Of a stretch of 64,000 nucleotides of DNA, positions 43,990 to 56,610 are shown one piece after another. The stretch is from Elmis aenea. Its lineage: Eukaryota > Arthropoda > Insecta > Coleoptera > Elmidae. Position 1 is the stretch's first letter. Every line of letters starts with the position of its first letter. The notes below the pieces were generated by a model that worked only from the letters and a program-made list of their open reading frames with translations, did no database searches and had not been told where the DNA came from. The stretch spans positions 48,584,966 through 48,648,965 of the forward strand of contig OX393576.1 of NCBI GenBank assembly GCA_947652605.1, in the 5' to 3' direction. The position numbers and the translations under genes were made by a program.

Positions 43990-45486
43990 TTTGTAAAAGT
44001 AACATTATTATAAACATGAATTATTTTTTTAATTTATTACTTTTTTACGCTTTTGCTTTGAGGAAGTTTTGAATTAATTCCTCTATATCGTATGAAGATG
44101 GCGCTCCTAGGTAATTGCCTGCTTTCAGAGAGCAGAAAGCATTTCGGATATAACTTTTTTACAATTCACAACTGAAATTTTTTTGGTCACAATAGACCTT
44201 AGACAAAGTGAGTAAGCAAACAATGTGCCCTAGAGATTATTAACAAGTTATTTATCTTATTTGTCCTTAAAATGACACCAAAAACCTTATGTACTTACAA
44301 TCAAGTAGTATTAAATTAAGAAGGGTAGCAAAATGTACACATGACTGCAAAGTTCAAAAATATTTACAAAATAATTTTGATTTTAAAACACTACTGCCAT
44401 TTGAAAAAAAAACTGTTAGAGTATACGAACATTAAAATTTTGAATATATTTTTATGCTATAGGTGTGGGTATTGCAGATATTTTTGTTATTAGTAGTTTA
44501 TACAGTTTGTTGGCTTACAAAATAAACAATATATTCGAGGTGGTAATAATTTCTGGGACAACCTGTTTACATATATTATTTGAACTAGGTTAAACGTTAT
44601 CTTGATTGCTTTAATTTGACTTCAAAATTAAAGTTATTTTACAATTAAATAATCATTAATTTGTGTTCGCTAAAATAATAAAACTTCAGGTAACACACCA
44701 CACATTAAAAGCTTTTAGTTAGATAACACGATAAAAATAAATAGTTTTAATGAGAGTCAACAAATATAGATTTTAAACAAAAATAATTAGAAAATTTTAA
44801 CTGATTCTAAAAATTTTCCAAATTATTCACAAAAAAAAGGCAATGTAAACGAAACAGTCCAAATAGAACTATTGGTAGGAATATTTGCAAACTAGTTCTG
44901 AAAACATTGACAATTATCAGATTAATATTACTTGAATTACTTTAGTGGTTAATTTTTATTATAAAGAATAATTATTTGCCTGCTACTTCATAATGTTACG
45001 AAAAAAACATTAAAATAAAATAAAAAATTCAAATAGCTGGCTGGCCTGACTAACAACGGACGACAAAATAAAAGGCTACACTATTTAAAGATTCTGATCT
45101 AATTTTTATAATTACCATCAGTGACAGATAAAGCTAGAACGTCAACTAATCAAGACTAATTTAAACCTGTATAGTTTTATTAAAAATTAATGGTTTAAGA
45201 ACATTAAAAAAAATATTTGAAAGTAGTTCAAGGAATTTTATCTGTTATGTTATTTTAATTTTGCAGTAGACTCCTTTGGTATTTTAAACAATATATTTCG
45301 TTTTTTGGTTTATTAAATATTTTTCAGTTTTTTTAAACAATGTCAGTATGTAAGATATTTCTAAAATAACTATAAGGTTAGGGGTAAGTTAAGATTGCGG
45401 AAAGCTTCAACTTTATTTTCAGTTTGAATCACTTACTTTATACCTCGCCCCAATAATCTTTATTAAATATGTCGATAATACATTGG
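43990..45486. other. AT-rich DNA, nothing recognised
   Basis: There are no ORFs above 60 codons. A weak CTGGGACAACCTGTTTA near 44553 could be an old element end. Confidence 0.3.
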
Positions 45487-45488
45487 TA

Positions 45489-45910
45489 TACAGGGTGTCA
45501 CACAGAAAACGCCGCAAGCTGTAACTTCAGTGTGGTATTTAAATGACATTTGTTGATTAAGATTTTTTTGTTTTCCACGGCACGCTTGAAAATTTTGTAA
45601 AACCCAACCTATTTTAGTTGAAACTTTTATTTTTTATTTCTTATTACTTTTGCACTAAAATTTACTTATGATTACATCATTGAATTCAGAAAAAAAATGT
45701 CTACCAGATTAAGTAAAAAAATAGGTGGTGCCATTTAGAAAAAAAAATATATTGACTATCGTTTGACATTTAAGTTGAACTTGAAACAAATTGAAATCCA
45801 ATTCAGTTTATAGTATTTAAGGCGCCATTTCATTTCGTTTTTTGTTCACCAAAATCGGACCACAAACAACGGAGTTACAGCTTGCGGCGTTTTTTCTGTG
45901 ACACCCTGTA
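45489..45910. mobile_element. 422-bp TACAGGGTG element
   Basis: TACAGGGTGTCACACAGAAA followed by ACGCCGCAAGCTGTAACT is inverted at the right (AGTTACAGCTTGCGGCGT…CACCCTGTA). TA flanks both sides (45487-45488 and 45911-45912). The interior is AT-rich without an ORF. Confidence 0.9.
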
Positions 45911-46067
45911 TAACATTGCTTTTTAGATATTTTCAGTTGCGGTTTAGTACAAACAATTCTAAAAGTTATCTTTAATAGTAGTCTATTTTCAAATATTATG
46001 ATTTTTAAAAATATGTGTATTTTGATTTAGGGTAAACCTACCTAATTAATGAACTTATGTAGTAACC

Positions 46068-46552
46068 ATACGATGTCCCGTCCAAGACCCATTATTTAGT
46101 AGTTTTGTTATCAAAAATATTTAAAGACAATTAATCGCAACTAAACAGTGTTTTTTTTTCGCAACGATACTTAACACACTTGATATTTTCTGTACTTTAG
46201 CTTTAGATTACCAAGCAAATTTTGTTTCAACAAATAAATGGTTTCCAATAATTAATATTTTTTATAAAATATTGAGATGAATAGGACTACGAAGAATATT
46301 CATAATTACCAACGTAACAATGTCAGAACAAATTCCTTTGTAAACTTAAATAATAAAAGTGTCACAGTGGATGCTGTCCAATTAAACTTTTAAAATAGTT
46401 TAGATGATGTCTTTTTATTCTAGGTTAATTTGGATAAAGGTTTTGCACCAATATGTAACTTTTTTTAAAATCCTTAAACAAACTTGGTGATCAATAATGC
46501 CTTTATTTTAACAGAACCTTCGAATCATACATCTTGGCTGGAATACTCTGTA
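46068..46552. mobile_element. diverged relative of the 19302-20849 arm
   Basis: GATGTCCCGTCCAAGACC, TTTAGTAGTTTTGTTAT and AAACAGTGTTTTTTTTTCGC follow the order of 19302-19460. The right end, read inverted, is TACAGAGTATTCCAGCCAAG, a good match to the family terminus. The left terminal bases are eroded. No ORF was seen. Confidence 0.6.
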
Positions 46553-48113
46553 CAATAATAAAACGATTATTTCCCACAACACATGTGTCATGCTTAATGT
46601 CCTGTAGATAAATTGCATGTTTTTTTTAATATACTTTAATTTACCTAAAGAATCAGGATGGGTCATTAAATTTTTACACGTAGGTATACTAACAAATTAT
46701 GGAGCACAAAATTAATTTCGGTATATTCTACATGCAACGAATTTATTAAATGGGCTTGTTTACGTTATTTTAGAACTGTAATCATGGACTATACTAGTTG
46801 TTAATAGCGAACGGGACGTTTCAATTTTGTATTGATAAATATCTGGGGAGCATCTGCTGTTTCTCCGCCCCACCCTCGAATAATGAAGACCGTTTGTCAG
46901 TCACTTCATTATTATTCTTTTATTTCCATCCACCATAAAATGCATCCGATTCTTCCCACATATGCGGCTCCCGCCCTACGTTATTAAAAATTATCTATCG
47001 TTTTGTTAAGTTAGTGGCCACACATTAGTCAGGAACAGACGTGTGTGACGTGGATCAAAACGCGCCAATAGCTTTCGAATTGCACGTAAATACAATAAAT
47101 CTGATTTATGACTAAACGCAATTATCCGTTGACAGACTAATGTATCGATGTACACAGAGAAACTCATTATTCAATGTTTAATTATACATTCAACCTGATA
47201 TCATAATCTGTTATTTTTAGAAAGCTAATTGCACGTTACGTTATTCTCGGAGATAAAACATTACGGGATTTGCAATTTCCGTGGCAAATAATTTATAAAA
47301 TAATAGGCTCCTTAACTAGTAGTCGTTGAATGTAATTTGCATATGCGGTGCACGCTGTCAGTCACACCGTTAAAATGATCTTAATTAGTCGTACGACGGC
47401 TGTTACTTTTGACAGCGTGTTATCGGGTCGTTACTACATTTAGAACGACGTCGAGTAATTTCACAGAATTGTTCGTGTCATTACGTATGCAAATCAGAAA
47501 GTTGATAAAATGCGGATCCAATTTTTGCCGGCTATCAACCGTAATCGGGATGGCGGGCTCACACCGACAGACATGTAAACTAGACAGGAAACTGACAGCC
47601 CGACTGCGCGCTAGAGACAGCTGACAGCAACAACTTGCTGTTCCGCCACATTGAATATTAGCCTGTGTTGATCACGTCATAAAACTTGAAATGTGTCGCG
47701 ATGTTATATACTTTAAATTATTATTGCTCAATCTCTCGATATTAACACGTTATCGTTATGCACGTCCAATTGTTCGATCGAATGCTAAATAAAGTTTGCT
47801 GTCTTGTTACATCGGCACCATTTTTGTTTAATTATCGTTCACGCAAAATTTTCCCTAAAGGTTTTCAAAATTTTTACGAAAATACCAAACTATAACATGG
47901 TTACATAATGTGGCCAGACGTCCCTCTGCTAAGGACAGTCCTTCTTTTGGGGATCTCGTCTTCCCTAATACTATGTCCTTCTTTTGTCCTCCTTTGAGAA
48001 CAACTTACCTATACATAGTACAAGTGTTATCAATACTTTTGTTTTAATTATTTGTGCTGAAGAATGACATTTTTAATAAATGTCTTTATTATATAAAATG
48101 ATTTATGTATTTT
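46553..48113. other. single-copy DNA with GC-balanced island
   Basis: From about 46800 to 47820 the sequence is complex, with AATAAATCTGATTTATGAC and several ACGT-rich words. A 71-codon plus-strand ORF (47409-47624) has no known relatives that I can name. CCAGACGTCCCTCTGC (about 47914) and a nearby GTCCTTCTTTTG repeat may be a transposon end. Regulatory DNA is possible. Confidence 0.3.
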
Positions 48114-48314
48114 ATTAAAACATTTTTTTTTTTTTATAATTTCGTGATTAATACTGGTCCGGCTGGGCCAACCATTAATTTTTCTATATAATAAAATGGA
48201 AATGTAATAAAATGAAATTGATGAGGATGAAATGATTACTTAATACTAGAGTTCACCCATCGGTGTCCTTAAGATGGCCAACGCACTCTGATTCACTAAT
48301 AAACTAATCCTACA

Positions 48315-48817
48315 CTAAACAAGTTCAAACGGTTTTTGTCTTTTCAATCTTCTAACCAACCCATGGTTGTCTAGCAGTTGTATTGCCTCTGGGTTTATAT
48401 GGTTTTGCAGTCGCGTTGCGTGTTTTTTAGCAAAGCGTTTAATTTCGCTAGATACCTCTGGAATACAGAGATCACGATGAATGTCCTTGTTTCTCACGTA
48501 CCATGGCGCGTCAACTGCGTTACGAAGAACTTTATTTTGGAATACCTGTACTTTCTTGATGTTGCACTGTTTGGCACATCCCCACAACTGAATGCCATAA
48601 ACCCAGACAGGTTTTAGTATCTGGTTATAGATAATAATTTTATTATACAGCGATAATTGGGATCGTCGTCCTAGAAGCCAATACAGTTTTCTGTTTTTAT
48701 ACTTAGCTCTTCTTTTTTTTTTATATGTGGCTTCCACCTCAGTCGCGTGTCGAGAGTCATGCCTAAATACTTGGCTGTCGTTTTATTCGGGACGACGTTC
48801 CCATTAATCGTTAATGT
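48315..48817 (-). pseudogene. Jockey ORF2 C-terminal segment
   Basis: The minus strand reads LTINGNVVPNKTTAKYLGMT then LDTRLRWKPHIKKK, followed by KLYWLLGRRSQLSLYNKIII, LKPVWVYGIQLWGCA, VLRNAVDAPWYVRNKDIHRD and ending KRQKPFELV with a stop. This is the end of Jockey-type reverse transcriptase ORFs (thumb and C-terminal region). The frame is open throughout this segment. The first ATG of the open stretch is at 48737, but coding similarity extends beyond it to the inversion point near 48817. Confidence 0.9.
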
Positions 48818-49142
48818 CGTACATATCAGGTAGATTGTTTAGAATAAAACAAGAAAATGAATATTCTGCACTGAAAGAAGTGAAAGCAGGAGTCCCTCAA
48901 GGCAGCGTCCTGGGCCCAGTCCTCTACTTACTGTACACACATGATTTGCCGCAACTGCAAAACATTACAACAGCCACATTTGCAGATGATACTGCAATCA
49001 TGGCAGTAGGTAAAGATACAGAAGAGGCAGCGATAAAACTGCAGAATGCATGTAATAGAATCAGCAATTGGATGAGCGAGTGGAGTATAAAACTGAATGA
49101 TCAAAAATCTTCTCACATATATTTTACGAATAAAAAACTTAC
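48818..49142 (+). pseudogene. Jockey ORF2 reverse-transcriptase core, inverted segment
   Basis: The plus strand reads SYISGRLFRIKQENEYS then GVPQGSVLGPVLYLLY and the catalytic ATFADDTAIMAVG (FADD at 48979-48990), ending WSIKLNDQKSSHIYFTNKKL. This is the RT palm of Jockey elements, with both catalytic Asp residues kept. It ends exactly where the target duplication starts; the residues after NKKLT in the open frame belong to the flank. In the intact protein this segment is followed by TINGNVVPNK, which here lies on the other strand. Confidence 0.9.
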
Positions 49143-49152
49143 ATTAAAACAT

Positions 49153-49838
49153 ATATTTTCTTTTCATTTATTTGTTCATCGCTGTAAGTGTGAGACTACA
49201 TACAATAAATAAATCTAACTTCTTCGAATAAACGTTTTTTTACTAAATGTCCTCATGCATTCCAAAATTCTGGTCACCTTTAACGTTACAGAAAGCTCCG
49301 TCTGACAATAACATTTGATTAAAGGCCAGCCACTAATCAACATCATTGTTGAAACGACGTTTCACGTCACGTCAAGTCAATTTTAAATTTTAATCCTTTG
49401 CGGTCCAATTAAATTTCGCAAAATACAATACTTTTTGTAGTGCAACAGCATAACTTTAAAACTGTAGATAATGTAAATCTTCTAACACAAATCGTAAGAA
49501 TCTATTGCAAAATTTTTATTCTGCAACATTTAAATAAGTAAACACATACATAATATAAATTAATTATATATTGATAATAAAGAATAAAATATAACATTAT
49601 TAATATGAATAAAATTGAGCCATTAAAATTATTTGGCAGCGTTATTATGACTTTGGAATATATTTTTTTAATATACAGGCATTTTAAAAAGCCAAAACAT
49701 ACCCATGATTTTAACGATTAAACGATTGCTAATAAAATCTCATATAGTGCCACACAAAAGCCAATAAGTATAGGTAAAATATATTTTAACAGTTATTAAA
49801 GAAAATTTTAATTTGTCAATAAGTACCAAAAATGTAAG
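49153..49838. other. AT-rich DNA, nothing recognised
   Basis: No ORF or repeat end was seen. Confidence 0.3.
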
Positions 49839-49846
49839 GTTTAAAT

Positions 49847-50266
49847 CAGGGCAAGAAACCTGTTTTTTGAAACGGTTAAACGGTTAAAAAAACGGTTAAC
49901 CGTTATTTTTTGCCTGTAAAAGTGATTTTTAACCGAAACCAAAACCGTTATTTAATCGGTAAACTTTAACCAAAATAATTAAAAACGTTTTTTTTTACAT
50001 CTGTATTGTATGCGATTAGTTTACTGAACGCTTGATTGAACATATTTTATATTATAAAATTATAAATAGATAATAGCTTTTTATACTTTGTATTCCTAAT
50101 CTAAATGATGTCAAAAACCGGTTTGGTAACCGGATTTTAAAACCAGTTTATAAGTTAAATCAGTTTTTTACGAAAAACACCGATTTTTAGACAAAAACCG
50201 TTTTAAAAATAAAGTTCTCAATCTCGGTTAACCTTTCTCCAATTTTTTTTCCGGTTTCGAGCCCTG
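49847..50266. mobile_element. hAT MITE of the CAGGGC-GAAACCG family, copy 2
   Basis: The left end CAGGGCAAGAAACC and inverted right end CAGGGCTCGAAACCGG are flanked by an exact GTTTAAAT octamer (49839-49846 and 50267-50274). Subterminal AACGGTTAAACGGTTAA-type motifs are frequent on both sides. It is 420 bp, without coding sequence, in the same orientation as copy 3. Confidence 0.92.
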
Positions 50267-50274
50267 GTTTAAAT

Positions 50275-52020
50275 TATTCTTTTTCTGGCGTACAAATCAT
50301 GCTAAGCAGTTTTCTGTGTAGTAAAAGTCGACAAAGTTTGAATAGAAACTTGTTTAAAAGTAAACAAATTAAATAACTTAAACGGTTGTAGAAATATATT
50401 GCTTATGATATTTAAATTCCTTATTTTATGTTTTTGTGTCATTATGTTTTGAATTCTATACTGAGTAATCATGTAATATTATTTTTTTAGAACTATTGTA
50501 ATTTATACCATCAAAGAATGCTCATCTTGAATTTTTATTGTGACGGATTTAGTGTTATTAGTAAATTAATTTTTTTTAAATATTTCTTAACATGTATAAG
50601 TAGTTATTTATTCAGAATACCCCATGATAAATGATATGTGGGTACCTGCATATGTTAGAGAAAAACAACGAAAAGAAATTCTTTTGTGTATTAAGAACTA
50701 TCCACTTATTGCAAAAATTTCAAATGTTTTTAAAATAAGTCTTAAACCGTATCCCAAATTTGAATTCCATTGTAAAAAAATTCCAAATCTCATTAAAATC
50801 CTAATTTTTATACATCATCCGTCTTATTGCATAGGTTTTGTAAGCCCCTTAAGTAATATTAATTAAGTGTACAATTTTAAAAGTGCAAATGAAAAAAGCA
50901 TGAATTATTTTGTAAATTTTGCTCTCGTAGCGCTAAGAAAAAGTTATAAAGCAGCTTCGAGCAAAGACAAGAGTTTGCGAAGATGAAATAGAATAACACA
51001 ACGTTAGGTAATATTGAAAATAATAGCAAATCGTTTATTTCTAGTGTTACAATAGGGCAAAGACACATGTCCTTGTACGAGCGGGGAGCATCTGACACTA
51101 CGAAAAGGATATTACAGTACAATAGTGTGTAATCCCACTGTCATTACATTGTATAAGGTACGTGCCTAATGAATTGGTTTGTTTTGTCGTATTGTATAAT
51201 TCTTAATTATTCTGTCAAGTTGTCAGACACTTGGCGGTCTGCACAGCTCTAGTATTGTGGCAAGTGACGTGAAATGACGTGGCTATACCCGCCGTGACGG
51301 CTGCTGAAAGAGGCCGATAATAAACGCGCATTGTGTGCTTCCTTTCCGCTTCAGTATTACGGCACACAATGGTCAATTACCTGTCGTGATATGGCAGTCC
51401 ATTCATGCTTGACGCGCGGACACACAACTTAAAAGAAAGCCGCAAGACCAGCTCTAAAACTAATTTCCTACGATTATATCTTGGGGTTTGTGAAAGAGTC
51501 ATCGTGATCGCTCTATTTTATTGTTTGGAATAATTGACTGTCGAGGCAATACGACCACGCCGATCAACCGAAATACGCTTTTTAGATAAATTCAATTTGT
51601 TCATTTAAATACAGAGCGTTTTAGCATAAATAAATACGGGTAGGTGGTGTTTGTACAACGATGGATGTAATGACAAAGTGGGATTAAAATGTTTGTCAGG
51701 ATTTCCGCATGGACTATCCCGGAAATGTCACATTTTAGACCATTGCGCTCACACTCTGCAGTTAACCGCATAGAGAATTTCACACTAACAAAGCTTTTTA
51801 ATAAAAATAACAACATAATCATAAAAATATGAAAATTGCGCTCGTATTACGTTACAAAATATAATTTGATGATGTACTTCCTAAGAGCTAATTACAGCCT
51901 AGCAGTTTAATAAATATTCTATTAAAATTTTTGAGAATAATTTTCTTTAAAATTCACTTTACATTTTTTAAAACACTTCATTATAATCATATTTATTAAA
52001 TAGGTAGGTACTGTTCAGGT
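50275..52020. other. single-copy DNA, no supported gene
   Basis: The stretch is AT-rich up to about 51120, then balanced from about 51150 to 51560. ORFs of 73-81 codons (50624-50866 plus, 50877-51122 minus, 51601-51822 minus) resemble no family I know. Confidence 0.3.
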
Positions 52021-52024
52021 TTTT

Positions 52025-52466
52025 TTGTACTCTTTTAATTCTTCCACTGTATGGGGATTTCTCTCATACACCTTGTTTTTCACTACACCCTAAATAAAGA
52101 AATCCATTGGTGTCACGTCAGGTGAACGTGGTGGCTATTCGATGCTGCCCCTTCTTTCGAGCCAACGCTTTGAAAAGGTTTGGTTAAGGTAGTCTCTTAC
52201 TGCCAAAGTAATGGGGAGGTGTTCCATCCTGCTGAAAAAACAGTTCGGCGAAGTTAACTCTGGTTTTTGAGTTGTGGCAATACCACGTCACGAAGCATTT
52301 CTAGGTAATTCACCCCATCCACAGTTTCATCAAAGAAAACTGGTCCGACAACAGCTTCGCTGGATAATGCACCCCACACTGCAACGCCAGGCTGGTTCAG
52401 TTGAGATATTATGGTAAAATGAGGATTTTCATCAGCCCAGTTAAGCATGTTCACCTGACCTAACAA
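52025..52466 (-). pseudogene. mariner-like transposase remnant (DUF4817 group)
   Basis: The minus strand opens LNWADENPHFTIISQLNQPG then VAVWGALSSEAVVGPVFFDE and VDGVNYLEMLRDVVLPQLKN. Past a frameshift it continues FFQQDGTPPHYFGS. After further damage it gives PPRSPDVTPMDFFI, a stop, and GVVKNKVYERNPHTVEELKE. This is the order of insect mariner-like transposases with the W.DENPH, QQDG.PPH and PPRSPD.TP.DFF.WG blocks. The N-terminal HTH and first catalytic block are missing. The group is the one whose N-terminus carries DUF4817, so it may be the helper lineage of 14693-15894, though nucleotide identity cannot be shown here. Confidence 0.85.
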
Positions 52467-53622
52467 TTTGAATATAAAATAGAAAACGTGAACAAATAGT
52501 GAAACAACTGTAAGCCTACTTTTGGCCCACCCAGCACTTTTGTTATTTTCATTCTCTTTACAACTTTTTTCTTATATAAGTAAAGGTAAACCTTACATTC
52601 TGAATAAATTTGTTTTAGAGAAATGTTTAAGAAATCTCATAAACCAATAAATTATTATTTGGTCAAAGAATGTGTATATTTCAAAATATAAACTGTGATT
52701 CGTATACAAATAAAAAGTTCACATTAAATTATATGTAAATTATTTGTCATCTCATTTTTTTTAATGGACCACCCCTTTTATATGACATTTGCATTAGTTT
52801 TTTTACTTATATGCAGATACAATCAAAAAATTAAAGATAGCGTAATTTTTATTGCTCATAATGTCCTTAAACAAAACTATTTTTGTACAGTTTGTCTGTT
52901 CAAATTTATTGAAACTCCAATAAAATAAATGTTTTTTACAAACTGTAAAATTCTTGTCGGTTTTTCGAATGGAATGCTAATAGCTTGTCTCTCAGCACAT
53001 GGAAGCGCATACTTTTATTTATAACCGTTTGTATAAAAATACCGTCCCACAGAATTATGTGTAGGCCACAGTTTTGTTTTTATCGTTACGTGGTTTGTGT
53101 AGATAAATTCACGTCTGCGGTGATAGAGAATCCAACAAGTGTAAGCCAAGTTATTTGAATTAAGCTTGAAAAACGTTCGTTCCATCTTCAAAACAATACG
53201 TGTAGGAAAAAAACTTAAAAGCTCCACCCAAAATGCAAATACCGGATGATTTACGACGTGTATTATGGAAATCATTTGCAGCTTTTGACATGTTATTAAT
53301 AATTTATACAATTACATTTGATAAATGAATGTCTTTATTATTCGAAGGGAAATTATGACAATATTTCATGAAGATTAATGTGTTTGATCTCGCCCCCTCA
53401 ATCTCTGTTTATTAATTTCTATGTCGCATACATATATAACAGTGTCGAACCGTTACATGTATGTATAATCGATTATTGATTACACATGCAAACAATTTTG
53501 ACTATAAGTTAATATAAACATTATGTAGATATTATAATAAAGTCCAGTAAAGCGAAACACACTTCTAATAAACATTTCAATTATATCGAAACTGATTTTA
53601 ACGAGTTTATCCATAAGCAAGC
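52467..53622. other. AT-rich DNA, no supported gene
   Basis: A weak GGACCACCCCTTTTA near 52766 may be an old CACCCTGTA end. The 98-codon minus-strand ORF (53015-53311) resembles nothing known. Confidence 0.3.
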
Positions 53623-53624
53623 TA

Positions 53625-53852
53625 TACAGGGTGACAATACTTTACCTGTGTTGTATGGGTAACTTTGTTATTATAAGAGTTAAATAGTCGGTTAAATTAG
53701 TAAAGTTGGGCAGAAATTCAAGACAAATTTCATGCTATGCGAATGTTGCGAAATTCAGTTAGCAGGAAACATTTATTAACACACACATATACAAGAAAAA
53801 GGTCCTTAATCACCACTCAAAATATTTGCTGTGATAACTGGGACATCCTGTA
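53625..53852. mobile_element. TACAGGGTG unit 1 of an abutting array
   Basis: It starts TA|TACAGGGTGACAATACTT and ends GGGACATCCTGTA directly against the next unit. It is 228 bp without an ORF. GTTGTATGGGTAACT occurs here and again at the start of unit 2. Confidence 0.6.
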
Positions 53853-54285
53853 TACACGGTGCCCATTTTTCTAACCAGTTGTATGGGTAACTACGTTAAT
53901 ATTAGAGATACAGAAACGTTTAAACTAGCAAATTTGTGCAGAATTTAGAGGAAAATCTGATACTATTTTCAAATTTGACCTACCTCATCAACTTTTTGAA
54001 ATATTTTGAAAAAACTGAAAAAGGTCGATTTTTTCAAACTTGAATAATCCCGCAACCATATGAGCTAGAACAGAATATGGTTACGCAATTATTCTTATTT
54101 TTGAAAGAATCGACTTTTTTCAGTTTTTTCAAAATATTCCAAAAAGTTGATAGCGTACGTCAAATTTGAAAATGGCATCAGATTTTCCTTTAAATTCTGC
54201 ACCAATTTGTTAATTGAAACATTTCTGTATCTTCAATATTAACGGAGTAAACCATGCAACAGGTTAGAAAAATGAGCACCCTGTA
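53853..54285. mobile_element. TACAGGGTG unit 2, palindromic, 433 bp
   Basis: TACACGGTGCCCATTTTTCT at the left is inverted at the right (AGAAAAATGAGCACCCTGTA), and the arms stay inverted to the middle near 54065 (for example AAAATATTTTGAAAAAACTG against its inverse at about 54122-54141). It abuts unit 1 and a third TACAGGGTGTTTCATTC end at 54286 without spacer. Confidence 0.85.
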
Positions 54286-56602
54286 TACAGGGTGTTTCAT
54301 TCTTCCGTAAATAGTGAAAATACAATGTTGTTTACATGGGACAAAAGTAAGCTATTTAGAAGTGTATGTTAAACAAGATCTTGTTTCGTTTGAAAATTCC
54401 ATGACTTGCGTGATAAAACTAAAAAATAGAAATCGATCTAAATTTTTAAACTTAAATATCTCGGCTATTGTTGCAAATACACAAAAACGCAAAAAAGAGG
54501 TTTTGTAGACTTTGTTTGCTATAAGATGGCGATAGTCAGATTTTTATTTATTCATTAACTTTTTTTTCTTAGGCATTAGTAGTAGGTGATATGTAGGTAC
54601 TTATTAGGCCAAAGTCTTCACACACAGTAATTTCTCTACAGTCTACACTACACCAATTGTTATAATAAGCAATGTTCTAGGATATGGTATTGCCAAAAAA
54701 ATTAAACATGTACAAAATTTAATTTGTTAGAGTTACGACAGCTTGCCCGCTGAAAGGTTAGAAAAATGTTTAAAAAAATTGTTGTTGATGTACTCTTTAT
54801 TAATAAAAATATTAAAAAATACTTTCTTGTACATATTATTTATGTTGTTACGCATTCCTAATTACATTCTTAACAAAAACTGTAATCAAAACATACAAAA
54901 TGTCTGATACAAAATCTAATTAGAGCAATGGAAAAAGAATAATAGGTTGCTTTCAAAGTGTTTCACTTTTTTTATTGCTTTAAAAACAAAAGAATAAAAC
55001 AAAAATATGTGCATTTCATATATTTCCGGTATTTTTTCTATACAGTTTTTATCTACATTACCTACTAGGCACATAAAAAAACACAATTAGTCGCTAAAAT
55101 TTACATAGTTGAAGAACTAGGCACTTGCAGTAATTGTTTTTATTATTTATTATCTCTCTAAAATTAACATAGGAGTATAAAAAACATTTTATAGGTTGTG
55201 GTGTAACGATTTTAAACTTGAAGATTATAAGCTTTTAAGAATATACATATTTGTCATAAAACTACGTTGTTTCAGTTTAACCAACTTCTTATATCTTAAA
55301 ATAACAGACATACCGATGAACAGTTGAAATTTCAAAAATTCCGTATATCTAATACAGATATAACAAATTACACGATTAAAAAGTAATTTTAAATTTAGTA
55401 ATACCGCAAAAAAGTATATAAATAAAACGTCTTCATATATTAAATAATCTAACTTAACTCGCCTTCTAGGTAGATGTATAAAAACCGTTAAATACCAAAA
55501 TGCACATGATATGTTAAATTTTCAACATACGCCAATAAATTACAATCTTTCTATATGGCAATGAACAAGCTAGTTAACATTTTAATATCAGCTTATAACT
55601 TAGAAAAGTTGAAACCCTAGTGTAAATTGCAAATATATTAAAATTAACTCGTTAGAATGGGATACTAATGGTAATTGGTAATATATAGGAGATAATATGT
55701 AATTTATTTATTTACCTAAAAATAACCTGAAATGTTTAAATGGTTGCTTGTTTACAACCAATTAATTGGTTTAATTATAACGTTATTTTGTATGTGTGTG
55801 TGTGTATAACGACTACTAATTCTATCTGAATCATTTACGTTTATATAATATCATACTTTCGTATGTATATGTAATAGTTATAATTATAAGTCAAACAGTA
55901 CCTAATTAATTTTACATCATAAATTAAAGCAGCTAAAGAAAAACTAAACGAAAAATTAAATTACAAAGCTTATACCGGCTTACACAGTAACTTGTTCTTT
56001 GTTTAATTTAGGTTTCGTAACAGTATATAAGATGTGAGATCGATTTAAAAAAAAAACACTGTGAGCTTTGTGTTTTTGTTAAAAAGAATCCTTAATTAAC
56101 ATCATAATATTAATGCTCATTTTTTTATTGTATTGAGTAAAAAAGGTATATTTTTCGCAGAAATATCAGTACTATAACAAACATAACACTTTTTGAGGGA
56201 CCTCTAATACTTTTTGAACATTTGTCGATGACAAACGGCTGTGCAAAAGTGTTTCACTTTTCAAAAATATGTAGAAAAGACATTAAATATCGCATAAGCA
56301 TTTTTAAAAACGATATTATATATATATATATATATATAGAGTTAAACAAGGGTGCTAATACTTTAATAACAATTCTAATTTCTAATTTTTAAAAACGTAT
56401 GCTTTTTTTCTCCAAATTGTATATTTTAAATAGTAATATTTTTTTAAGTAAAATATTACTTTCAGTCAAAGTATGAAAGGAGTTGTGGTTTTTAATTGTT
56501 ACTAAGGTTTAAGTTCGGTTGCTATGATTATTGTCTCATTTGCATAGTAGTCTTACTCTTATTCTCAGCGAAAGTTTTTTCTTTTAAGTTAATTTTTTCA
56601 TA
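54286..56602. other. element end, then AT-rich DNA with microsatellites
   Basis: A TACAGGGTGTTTCATTC end at 54286 has no partner that I can find. Beyond it the DNA is very AT-rich, with a short (TG)n run at about 55792-55805 and a (TA)n run at about 56315-56338. No gene was recognised. Confidence 0.35.
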
Positions 56603-56610
56603 CATAATAC

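Larger units (their letters stand above)
48124..49142 (-). mobile_element. Jockey-clade LINE insertion with inverted 5' part
   Basis: A run of T at 48123-48135 is the poly(A) tail of a minus-strand insertion. The decamer ATTAAAACAT occurs exactly on both sides (48114-48123 and 49143-49152) and is the target duplication. From 48300 to about 48817 the ORF2 C-terminal part reads on the minus strand. From about 48818 to 49142 the preceding RT core reads on the plus strand. The two parts are adjacent in the normal protein, so the 5' part is inverted in place, as produced by twin priming. The 3' untranslated part occupies 48136-48310. Confidence 0.92.

Noticed and set aside
48378..48617. 79-codon plus-strand ORF
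   Set aside because: It is the antisense of the Jockey C-terminal segment.
49143..49212. C-terminal tail of the plus-strand Jockey RT ORF (…LKHIFSFHLF…)
   Set aside because: It lies beyond the target duplication in flanking DNA, so it is not part of the element.
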